NCBI GenBank assembly: GCA_004335835.1
Contig: RWJK01000248.1
Location: forward strand, 1 to 26,019
Reading direction: 5' to 3'
From: Scenedesmus sp. ARA3
Lineage: Eukaryota; Chlorophyta; Chlorophyceae; Sphaeropleales; Scenedesmaceae
Length of the DNA stretch: 26,019 nt
Position 1 is the first letter of the stretch. Every line of letters begins with the position of its first letter. Made by a program: the position numbers and the translations under genes. Under the pieces are notes generated by a model that did not search any database, was not told the DNA's origin, and saw nothing but the letters and a program-made list of their open reading frames with translations. This document shows, in pieces, positions 17,932 to 26,019 of the stretch.

Positions 17932-19513
17932 ATGCAGACGCAAATGCGTTCAATGCGCGTCAGCTCGAGCAGGGCAGCAGTGAAGCCAATGGCACTCTTC
18001 GGCAAGCGTGCCGGTGCCGCTGTGGTTGAGAAGCCAAAGACCACTAAGCAGACAACCACAAAGGGCAAGAGCAGCAGCGTGCCAAAGGAGCTGTGAGTTA
18101 CTGGCCTGTGGTGGATGGCAATTGTGTGGCTGCAGCCTTGCTCAAGCGTTGCCCGGCACCTTTAGCGCGAAACATTCCGTGATTGATATGAAAACGATGC
18201 TTTGACAACAATCACGTCGCGACTTGTAGCAAGGCGACCGCCAGGGCTGGGCGGGGATTTGAGGCGCCATCCCAGCAGTGCCACTGCCAGCACAGGCTCA
18301 GGCTGACCCTGGCTGCTGCTCCTGCTGCTGCTTCACCTGCAGGCCAAAGGAGTCCTTCATGTCTCAGACGCTGAACGCGTTTGACTTTGCAGCAGTGCGC
18401 AGCAAGAAGGATGCTGAGCTGCTGTATGAGGCAAAGTATGGCGAGCGTGGCCCAGGTGAGGAGGGTGCTGCTGTGCTATGAGTAGTCATTGCAATGAACG
18501 ATGTTAAACCTTGCTTCTGCAGCAGCAGCAGCAGCAGCAGCAGTTGCTGTTGCTGGTGGCACACTAGCTGCACTAGCTACAGTGCTGGCCGAGGAGCAGC
18601 TTCAAGTTCATTTTACAGCAGCTTGCAGCAGATGGATTGTGCGCCTGAACTACTGGGTCCTCGTGCAATGGGCCTTTGCCCAGCTGGCGCTATAGTCACT
18701 GTGCAGTATGTGAGTAACTGACACTGCGTTGCCTGTGTTTCATTGGCACGAAACTGCTGCAGATGGCAAGATGACCCCCGAGCAGTACCAGTGAGTGGCT
18801 GTGCTGCGGATTGCGTAGCCTGACAGCAATTGCCGCGATGCTGCTGCAGCCATAGCTAGGCGGGTTTGCAGACTTGCTGTCACAGATGCAAGCATGTTGC
18901 ATTTGAACGTTACAACCCTTGGCTGTGCAACTGTATCAACACGCAGATGTTAAAACATATTGAAACTCCACATTGGTTTCCAGCTTTTGTTGCTCTTGAT
19001 GGCCTGTGTCATGACCGCCATGCTGCAACTGCATGTGTATTCATCTGCAGGGCTCTGCGCAGGAAGATTGGTGGCACTGCACGCGACTACTGGAAGGACT
19101 GGTGAGGCACAACGCTGCTGCTGCTGCTGGCTGCTGCTGCTGCTGGGTGCACTAGACCAGTATCCTTGCAATTCTCAGTAGCACCTGGACCAGCACAGCA
19201 ACCACCCATGCTTGCTGTTCCCTTTGCGTGCACTCTGCCATGCGCCACCACCATCGAACGACAGCAACCTGCCAAACACCAACACGTCCAGAAGCAGGAT
19301 CATCAGGTTTGTCACACATTGTTACAGACTGTTAGTAACACATGTCATGTCTGTTATATTTGCAGGGTTGAGGAGGAGCAGGTCAAGAACATCAAGACCT
19401 ACTACAAGCCAGATGACAAGGTGGCAGCAGTGCCCTACCTGCCGTTCCTTGTGGGAGTGCTGGTGGCAATGCTGGCAGCAACTGCAGTCGTGGTGCAGAA
19501 GACATCTGTGTAG
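17932..19513 (+). CDS. Predicted chloroplast membrane protein, conserved-looking, function unknown (5 exons)
   Basis: Exons 17932-18092, 18343-18455, 18763-18790, 19051-19101 and 19366-19513 give 166 residues with all phases consistent (2, 1, 2, 2). The ATG at 17932 starts MQTQMRSMRVSSSRAAVKP, a Ser/Arg/Ala-rich leader with no acidic residue, typical of a plastid transit peptide; the mature part may begin near MALFGKR. After a Lys/Thr-rich linker come FDFAAVRSKKDAELLYEAKY (about 65-84), a short segment GKMTPEQY encoded by a 28-nt micro-exon, then ALRRKIGGTARDYWKDWVEE. Near the C-terminus is one hydrophobic helix (about 140-163, PYLPFLVGVLVAMLAATAVVV) followed by QKTSV. The FDFAAVRSK...ALRRK-IGGT pattern seems familiar from plant plastid proteins, but I cannot name the family and propose no function. 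Exon 1 ends and exon 2 begins with the same 9 nt (ccaaaggag). Confidence 0.85.
18520..18545 (+). repeat. (CAG)n microsatellite in intron 2 of gene 5
   Basis: About eight CAG/GCA units follow a TTCTGCAG sequence in the intron. They create an Ala-rich open frame that I do not regard as coding. Confidence 0.85.
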
Positions 19514-20973
19514 ATGCGCTGCGGCATGTTTCGTCTCTCCTATGATCCTTGCGTATGGTGTGTGTGGAATCACTCTAGCCAGTGGCTACAGGCCTGGCTG
19601 TGTCAGATGTCAGCTGTCACCTGTTTTGCAGTCAGCGCTGCAAGGCGCGGCTAGCGCTGCAGCTTGCAGGAAAGTGCCTGGCTGCAGACAAAAACAGTAG
19701 CGAGGGTTCCATGACAGCAGTCATTGCAGACAAACATGCAGCTGTTAGTTTGACCGAGAGTCAAGCATGACAGGGTGTGATGAGTGGCAGCAGCATAGCA
19801 AGCGCAGCACTGAGCTTGCAGGGTGTCGGCTATACAGTGCTTAGGTAGAGTGCAGGTCTGTCGACAAGAGAAGTGTGGTGAGAGGGATTTGCTCTCAAAG
19901 CATGTGAGAAGACACCGCTACTGTGTTTGATGGAGCTGTTCTATAGTGGAGTGTACATGAGCGTTGCCGACAACGCCAGCTTTCTACAGACACATATGAG
20001 CCTGCCGCGTGTTCTCAGAGCTTTGTGTGCAGGTGCTGCTGTGCTTTCTGGCTAATTGGGTGTGGCATATCTCGTGGAGCATGTTCTGTACAAAATTGTT
20101 GAGGCACAGTCAATGCCTTGCAAGCAGATATCTTGGGGATCACCTGCTCGAGCAATACAGGCATCTGTGCATGTCATAGAAGCACCCAGCTGTGATTGCT
20201 TCTGGAGCATGAAGTCAGCTTCTACAATCAAACAGCCTCTTCATGATGGCTTGTTTTTTTGCATATCTTCACGCAGTCATGAAGCAAGTAGGGCTGCCTT
20301 GCTTCTGCTGACTCCTTTGCGCGCTCTGTTCGGTGCAAGCAGAGTCGAGTGTTGCTGCCACCCGCTTGGGTGATGCATGCCAGTGCCGCATATGCCTTGC
20401 CTCTAGGGCGCACAAGTCGCTGAGAGGTTGTGAGATGAAGTCGTTTTGCTGATGGCAGTCTCTATTGCGTGCGTGCTGTCTCGGCACTCATGTTGCACAA
20501 CTGTGCAAGCAAGCGGGGCTGTGCAACAGCAGGTTGCTTGCCGCACAGGCAGGCTTCAGCGCAAGGTGTTTATCTGCTACAGGCACCTTGCTGTTGTACA
20601 GCTACACACAGTGAGCGTTGATTTCTTGCAGGACAATAACAGCCTGCTGCCGACTGCTGGCAGCTGCTCTGGCTCAAGGTGGCAGGCCTGCCAGCACTGG
20701 CTGGCCACATCACAGATTGATGGGCAGCAACGTTACCTGCTGTATGTGCTGCCAAAGGACTGTACTATTTTGCAGCAGCTGGTTGGTGTTTGTGGTGACA
20801 GCGCAATTGCCTGCCTAGCAGTTGCCATCATATGCTTGTGCTGTGATCCAGCAGCATCAACACAAGGTATGGTGTGTCCATGGATGCGTGGTGTAGTGTT
20901 GATAGCCGGTGGTATCATACCATTGATGTTGTGTGCTGCTGACATCGTCGCAGCACTTGGCAGTGCCACTGCA

Positions 20974-21007
20974 GTCACTAGTAACGACTAGTGACGGTCA
21001 CTAGTAA
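20974..21007. repeat. Inverted plus direct repeat of gtcactagtaa
   Basis: GTCACTAG (20974-20981) and CTAGTGAC (20988-20995) form a perfect 8-bp stem with a 6-nt loop. Then gtcactagtaa (20997-21007) directly repeats 20974-20984. Confidence 0.8.
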
Positions 21008-21280
21008 GCCAGCAGCTTGTGGCGCTCTTGAGTAGAAGTACGTGTTTTCTGCTCAGGCTTGTTGTGTTTTGGGGCTGTGATTCTGTGGTGATGAAGATGC
21101 CCAATGAGCCTTTCACTGGCTGCCCAAACCTTGCTGAACAAGTTCAACAATTGCGTTTTGCGCATGTACCCCATCAATGCCATGATATTGTGCCCTTGCA
21201 ATGTTGTCAGGTCACGTGAACCTGTCTAACTGCTCCACAAGGTGCATGCCAGCGCTGCAAGGAGGACAGAGGCCACCTAA

Positions 21281-21307
21281 GTGCAGAAAGGTTCAACCTT
21301 TCTGCAC
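21281..21307. repeat. Perfect 27-nt palindrome (13-bp arms, 1-nt centre)
   Basis: The arm gtgcagaaaggtt is followed by c and its exact reverse complement aacctttctgcac. It lies about 340 bp upstream of the Alba start codon. It could be an operator-like site, a terminator-like hairpin or a mobile-element remnant. Confidence 0.9.
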
Positions 21308-21644
21308 CCAATGGGCCCGGTCTTTGAGCCCTTGCACTAAACACCAACAGTGCCACGTCACTGCATCACGGCGTCTGCATCAGCTTGACCAGTAGCCATG
21401 TTTTGTGTTCATCGATCGCGTGCCTGATCAACGAAACCAGTTGTTGAACGAGGCAGTTCCGTTTGGCAGAGACGGGCCAGCGAAGTTTACAGGCCGTTGG
21501 CGATAAAACCTTAATTTCTTGAAAGTTATCGATTACTTTGCTTGTTGAGAAGCGTACGTAGCGCGATCATTCTCGCATACTCCTTCTCGGCACAAACAGC
21601 AGCAGTTGGTCTCGTCGATACCCGAAGTTCTTCTAGCCAGTACG

Positions 21645-24082
21645 ATGGAGGCCTACAAAAGGGTTCCAAAGGAGCGCAATGACAGTGAAATCCAGGAAAA
21701 TGAGGTGAGTTGAGCCCAGTGAGTGGATTCAATGCAGCTGCTGCACACAGCAGCAAGTTACCTTGTGATCTGCCTTGATCATGCAGCTTGTAGACCATCA
21801 AGCAACACACATGCTCTCAAAGATTGGAGATTTGTTACGCTTGACTTTGTCAAGTGGTGCTGGTTGTTGCAAAGGTACCTGAGCAGTCACTGAGGTTTGG
21901 CAGCTGCGATGGGCGGGCAACCCGCTCCAGACACTGTTGTCTGCGGAACATGTGCACAGGCCGTGCCTTGTCAAACAGAATCATGCTGCAAACAGTGCAC
22001 TTATGTGTGGTGCTGCACAGACAACCGCCTCGAACAGTGATGTTGGAGGTGTAGCAGCCGAATGAGCAAACCAGCACATAGACATCCAAGCAGCATGTAC
22101 CGTTCCGGTACTGCGCACCAGAACAGAGCAGCACACGTGTGTACCTGTTTCACACAAGCCACGCCCCTGGATCGGTTTCTGAAGCAGCTGCGTGGCAGGC
22201 AGTGCTTGTTAGCACACAGCTGCAGTTTCTTAGTGCCACACACACACTACTGGCTATCTAGCTGAAGCTGCATGCCGAGAACTGTGTGTACTCGTGTCGA
22301 GCATTGTTAGATAGTTAACAGCATGCAATTTAGTATCTGTGTTGTGCGCACCTGGATGAAAAAACACTGCCTGGGTCACTGCCGATGAGTCCTTGAAGGC
22401 CAGTCGTGCCTCTGCTGATTTGGCTGCTGCATCTCGCCAATCACCTGCTGTGTTGTGCTGTGCTGAACTGTGCTGTGCTGTGCTGCTTGCTTTTAGTGCG
22501 CATAATTGTGTTGAAAAAGGCTTGTGGCATCGCACCACATCCACCAGATATGCAGACCAGTTCTTGCCCCCTGTGCTGCACCTTATGCCGTTGCTGCTGT
22601 GATGGATGCTATCCTGCTGTGCTGCACCAGGTGCGCACCACCGCGGTGAACAAGGTACATGCCTGCACAGCATCAAACCACCTACCACACAGGACTCATC
22701 AAAGGTATGTCATGCCTCTGCTGCCTGCAACAATGTGTTATTTCTGCTCAGGTGCGCATCACTGCAGTGAACAAGGTGCGCAACTACATCAGCTACGCGA
22801 TGGCGCTGCTGGAGGAGAAGGGCCACAGCAGCGTGGTGCTGAAAGGCATGGGCAAGGCCATCAACAAGACCGTGGTCGTGGGTGAGCGCTGCTATGCACA
22901 GCTTTCTTTGTGTATTGTTGGTTTTGCAGGTGATATTTAGCTGATGCAACGGTGCCTTTTGTTCTTGTTTTTGTTTCTTTTGATGCTGTTTTGATGTTAT
23001 GTATGCCGCTGCTGGAGGAGAAGGGCCACAGCAGCGTGGTGCTCAAGGGCATGGGCAAGGCCATCAACAAGACCGTGGTCGTGGGTGAGTTATCTTGGGG
23101 TAGTGTTTGACGGTGTTCAAGGTGATGAAAGCCATCTGCAGCATGATGGTGAATGGCATACGCCACCAAAAAGCCAATGCATCCCCAATTCCAGCATGTT
23201 GACACCCCAATCAACATGATCCTTTCCACCCATGCAACCCGTGTGCTGCATTTGATCCGTGGCCTTTCTGTCGTTGCTGCTTGCACCATGCAGCCAAAAT
23301 GCTCAAGCGCCGCATGGTGGGACTGCACCAGCTCAGCTTGCGCTGCTTACTCCACAGGCTGGTTACCAGACACCCCAACCAACCGCACCTCTTCTGCCTG
23401 ACCCTTGAAACTGTTGAACTACTGGGTTTTTTTGCTGCTGCGTCAACAGCCGAGATCCTGAAGCGCCGCATGGTGGGGCTGCACCAGCTCACCTCTTAAC
23501 ACTTGAATTGAACTCGATCTGTCTCAGCTACACTATCTGCTGGTCTGCATACTTTCTTCATGTGCTGCAGCCGAGATCCTGAAGCGCCGCATGGTGGGGC
23601 TGCACCAACTCACCTCCATCGCCTCCACCAACATCGTGGACGTGTGGGAGCCGAAGGAGGAGGGCCTGGACAGGTGTGATGTGCTGCAGGGTTTGCGGTT
23701 TTAAACTGGCAGATGTAGGATTGAAGGGTCCAGGGTTTTGGTTGCTGCTTGTTGTGCATCGTGGACGTGTGGGAGCCCAAGGAGGAGGGCCTGGACAGGT
23801 GCGCCTCACTGCACAAACGAAGTTCATGAGCCGCTTTTCATTCAAAAGCAGATGTCGTTTTCACGAAGGACTTGTTAAGTTCCGGTCGTTCCTTGTCCAT
23901 CCCTCCCGACATCCTGCATACATGGACTCGTGTGAACTCATTGTGTCTGTCTCCTGCAGGCTGGAGACCACGCGCCGCGTCAGCGTCATCACCATCACAC
24001 TCGTTGTGCCGCTGAGTGTCCAATGTTGGCATGGATCCACACATACTAGTTGTTGTTGTAAACTAGCAAGTGAACTTTCGGC

Positions 24083-24115
<33 letters not shown>

Positions 24116-26019
24116 GCAGGCTGGAGACCACGCGCCGCGTCAGTGTCATCACCATCATCCTGAGCCGGGAGCCGCTGGACAGCAGCGACGTGGGCTACCA
24201 GCCGCCACTGCCTGAGGACCAGGTGGGCTGATCAGATATGTTATTTTGCAACATTGGTAACATATGTAACATGCCAGTGCCGCTGGACAGCAGCGACGTG
24301 GGCTACCAGCCGCCACTGCCTGAGGACCAGGTGGGCTGATGCGGCATTGCATTGCTCTGAAAAGCGCTGGTGCACTGATGTCAGTCCGTGCAATATGCTG
24401 GTGCAAGTACAAGCAGCAGATATCTAGTACACCTGGACACACGTGCCAGCCAACACAAGTGTCGACAGTCAAGCAATTACGCCATAGCTCACTACAACTT
24501 TTGTGGCATACCGAAACATGTCATTTGACACATGTACTTGTTACTTTTTGCAGGTCAAGCCGCTGGACCCTGAGGATCTTCGGGACACCTGCATGCCAGC
24601 TCAATACAAACGTTGCTAGCATATGTCATTTGACACATGTAACATGTTACTTTCTGCAGGTGAAGCCGCTGGACCCTGAGGAGCTTGGGGAGGACCGCAG
24701 GTCCAGGCGCCCACGCGGCAGGTGGGCACTGCACAGTTGCAAAGTATTCAATTTCAGAAGTGCATGTTCTTTTGTGGCACCTCCACTGCTAGTCTGCTGC
24801 CGCTGGAGTGCAGCTGTGTGTGAGAATTGCTGCTTCCAGGCATATGTGGGCACATTGCTGGTGTATCCGAGTGTTTTTTTTTGCGCATGGGCGCAGCAAC
24901 ATGGGCTGCTGATGGTAGCAGCACATCAAAAGAAGCTGTGCGCCAGCTGCGGGCTAAGCGCTTGCAGCGGCTGCTGCCCGCAATTAAGACCAGCTCCAAC
25001 AATAGCAGTAGCATGTATGGCCAAGGCATTGGCAGTGCTGAGGAACATTTGTGTGTGCTGCATGCGTTCCACTGCGTGTCATTTGCAGGGGCCGCGGGCG
25101 TGGCAGGGGCAGGGGCGGCGACAGCAACGGAGCAGCTGGCGAGGAGGGCGCAGCAGAGGGAGGAGAGGGCGGTGGAGAGGGCTACAGGGGGCGCGGCAGG
25201 TGAGAGGCGGCAGCTGCAGTTGCAATGCAGCAGACTTGTGCATGCATACCGTGCCAGGTCTCGCCTGGCTGTGCATCCTGCACCTGCAAACGTCCTGCAA
25301 GCAGCGTCTCACTCTGTAAGCTGCTTTCAACCCGGTTGTATGCAGGGGCTGCGGGGGCAGGGCCCGCGGCTGGATCTTCCTGAGGCCTGTTTTGTTGTTT
25401 TGTAACCTGTTTGCGATTGGTCGTGCACAGGGGCCGCAGGGGCAGGGGCAGGTGCCGCGGCCGGCGTGGGGGCGGCCCAGGTGGCAAGGGCGGCGAGGGA
25501 GGAGATGCTGCTGGCGAGCACCACGCATTGGCATGCATATGCATGCTACCCAGGCCCTTGCCCTCTGGCTGTCGATACCGCACCTGCGATCGTCCTGCAA
25601 GCATCCTTTCTTTCTGCACGCTGCTGTCACTCCCGTTTTTGTACCTACAGGGGCCGCAGGGGCAGGGGCCGCGGCAGGCGGCGGCGGCCCAGGTGGCGAG
25701 GGTGGCGAGGGCGATGCTGGCGAGCACCACGCATTGGCATGCACCTGCATGCTGCCCAGGCCCTTGCCCGCTGACTGTCCATCCTGCACCTGCATTCGTC
25801 TGGCAAGCATCCTCCAAGCATCCTGTCACTCTGCACGCTGCTGTCACCCCCGTTTTTTACACACAGAGGCCGCAGGGGCAGGGGCCGCGGAAGGCGTGGC
25901 GGCGGCGGTGGCGAGGGTGATGCTGCTGCAAACAGCACGAGGGGTTTGGCATCTTGCCTTTGAAGCTTCTCTGTCCGCTTGTTTGTTTGCAGGGGCCGCA
26001 GGGGCAGGGGCCGCGGCAG
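21645..26019 (+). CDS. Alba-domain DNA/RNA-binding protein with RGG tail (3' end beyond window)
   Basis: Exons 21645-21704, 22752-22881, 23571-23673, 24120-24222, 24660-24721 and 25089-25199 join in frame (phases 0, 1, 2, 0, 2); later RGG exons are ambiguous and the stop is not in the window. Residues 1-20 open MEAYKRVPKERNDSEIQENE. The Alba fold follows: VRITAVNKVRNYISYAMALL, GHSSVVLKGMGKAINKTVVV, AEILKRRMVGLHQLTSIAST, IVDVWEPKEEGLDRLETTRR, VSVITIILS and VGYQPPLPEDQ. This is the plant-type Alba layout with basic RNA/DNA-contacting residues. The tail RRSRRPRGR and RGRGRGRGGD is an RGG/GAR region, known in plant Alba proteins and expected to bind RNA or enter RNA granules. Exons 2 to 5 have pre- and/or post-echo copies in their introns, and the RGG exon is tandemly repeated; only the full-length copies are used in this model. 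Confidence 0.92.
22449..22489 (+). repeat. TGTGC pentamer repeat in Alba intron 1
   Basis: TGTGC/GTGCT pentamers recur with one interruption (tgctgtgctgaactgtgctg). Confidence 0.75.
22626..22656 (+). repeat. Pre-echo of Alba exon 2 start, potential 24-nt micro-exon (22631-22654)
   Basis: ACCAG/ then 24 nt encoding VRTTAVNK, then /GTACAT. Exon 2 proper starts VRITAVNK. The piece has both splice dinucleotides and is phase 0, so inclusion would add eight duplicated residues in frame. Confidence 0.85.
23005..23092 (+). repeat. Post-echo of Alba exon 2 end (donor included)
   Basis: Eighty nt (23005-23084) repeat LLEEKGHSSVVLKGMGKAIN and KTVVV almost exactly, followed by G/GTGAGT like the genuine exon end at 22881. 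Confidence 0.92.
23291..23340 (+). repeat. Pre-echo 1 of Alba exon 3 start
   Basis: GCAG/CC then AKMLKRRMVGLHQLS in the exon 3 frame, against AEILKRRMVGLHQLT in exon 3. The acceptor CAG is at 23291-23293. Confidence 0.85.
23448..23499 (+). repeat. Pre-echo 2 of Alba exon 3, with in-frame stop
   Basis: The acceptor AG at 23448-23449 is followed by CC and GAG ATC CTG.. encoding AEILKRRMVGLHQLTS, then TAA (23497-23499). In the phase set by exon 2 this would be an alternative terminal exon truncating the Alba domain. Confidence 0.88.
23757..23802 (+). repeat. Post-echo of Alba exon 3 end (donor included)
   Basis: It repeats IVDVWEPKEEGLD and the AG/GTG donor (ends 23798), differing by one nt from exon 3 over about 40 nt. 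Confidence 0.9.
23955..24003 (+). repeat. Pre-echo of Alba exon 4 start (acceptor included)
   Basis: TGCAG/G then LETTRRVSVITIT, against LETTRRVSVITII in exon 4 (24120). Confidence 0.9.
24083..24115 (+). repeat. (CTG)n tract abutting the Alba exon 4 acceptor
   Basis: About ten or eleven CTG/TGC units lie within a few nt of the acceptor at 24118-24119 and take the place of a polypyrimidine tract. Confidence 0.9.
24276..24340 (+). repeat. Post-echo of Alba exon 4 end (donor included)
   Basis: It repeats PLDSSDVGYQPPLPEDQ without coding change and continues GTGGGCTGAT, identical to the intron start after 24222. The unit thus spans the exon-intron boundary. Confidence 0.92.
24522..24590 (+). 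repeat. Pre-echo of intron end plus Alba exon 5 start
   Basis: The intron part atgtcatttgacacatgta, the acceptor TTTTTGCAG and VKPLDPED are repeated at 24625-24690 as the genuine intron end plus exon 5 (VKPLDPEE). Confidence 0.92.
25335..26019 (+). repeat. Tandem array of RGG-coding exon and intron units at the window edge
   Basis: CAG/GGGCCGCAGGGGCAGGGG-type exon starts recur at about 25346 (diverged), 25431, 25652, 25867 (AGAGGCC variant) and 25993. The two best-matching full units are about 221 and 216 nt apart and share a long intron-like part, including gcgagcaccacgcattggca. Reading frame after each acceptor can give R-G-R-R-G-R-G, continuing the RGG tail. Copy number beyond 26019 is unknown. 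Confidence 0.85.

Larger units (their letters stand above)
19514..21644. other. Long region without supported gene between gene 5 and the Alba gene
   Basis: The largest open frame (20446-20991, 181 codons) is Cys/Val/Ala-rich without family resemblance or coding-like codon use. The region presumably contains gene 5's 3' UTR and the Alba promoter and 5' UTR. Two inverted-repeat structures are listed separately. Confidence 0.4.

Noticed and set aside
20446..20991. 181-codon + strand open frame
   Set aside because: Low-GC, Cys/Val-rich, no family resemblance, no splice-supported extension. It lies in probable UTR or intergenic DNA.
24339..25319. 326-codon + strand open frame over Alba exons 5-6
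   Set aside because: It spans introns and reads exons 5 and 6 out of frame. The Alba family frame is elsewhere.
25079..25810. Pro/Arg-rich - strand frames of 220-243 codons
   Set aside because: They are antisense shadows of the GC-rich RGG repeat array.
1..26019. Intact transposon, retroelement, tRNA or rRNA
   Set aside because: No transposase or reverse-transcriptase motif, no terminal-repeat pair with coding between, and no cloverleaf-like gene recognised by eye.

Overview
The window looks like nuclear DNA of a green alga (Chlorophyta). The evidence is GC-rich coding exons cut up by many short GT-AG introns (donors mostly GTGAG or GTRNG, acceptors mostly TGCAG), abundant CAG/CTG microsatellites, TGTAA-type poly(A) signals, and plant-lineage proteins: an Alba protein with an RGG tail, a plant-type biotin ligase and a protein with a chloroplast transit-like leader. 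A Sphaeropleales-like alga is my best guess. That is inference, with no marker gene behind it. I see no rRNA, tRNA, CRISPR array or intact transposon.

Layout: (1) + strand 500-2048, a small cysteine-rich membrane-associated protein of LITAF-like appearance, 4 exons. (2) + strand 3983-6192, a Rossmann-fold NADP oxidoreductase of the F420-dependent reductase-like family (COG2085), followed by a tandem array of its own terminal exon to about 7170. (3) - strand 10582-7639, biotin--protein ligase (holocarboxylase synthetase), 5 exons, convergent with gene 2. (4) + strand 11211-15418, a complete 7-exon, 522-residue cytochrome P450, divergent from gene 3 across about 630 bp. (5) + strand 17932-19513, a 166-residue predicted plastid membrane protein, 5 exons. 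(6) + strand 21645 to beyond the window end, an Alba-domain nucleic-acid-binding protein whose RGG tail lies in a tandem repeat running off the edge. The genes are functionally unrelated and independently transcribed. Stretches between them (2049-3982, 15419-17931, 19514-21644) carry no gene I can support and probably hold long UTRs and promoters.

The most striking feature is a recurrent architecture I call exon echoes. In four of the six genes, short pieces of an exon together with its adjoining splice site are tandemly re-copied inside the neighbouring intron or 3' flank. Post-echoes repeat an exon end plus its GT donor. Pre-echoes repeat the AG acceptor plus an exon start. I count about 20 such copies plus two longer arrays. 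Some copies are reading-frame-compatible cassette exons, some would act as poison or alternative terminal exons, and some keep their own stop codon. This fits ongoing small tandem duplication across exon-intron boundaries, a proposed route to intron gain and alternative splicing. The sequence alone cannot show whether the copies are used. Other structures include a perfect 36-bp inverted repeat in a biotin-ligase intron, perfect palindromes of 24 and 27 bp, and CTG tracts lying at or close upstream of several acceptors.
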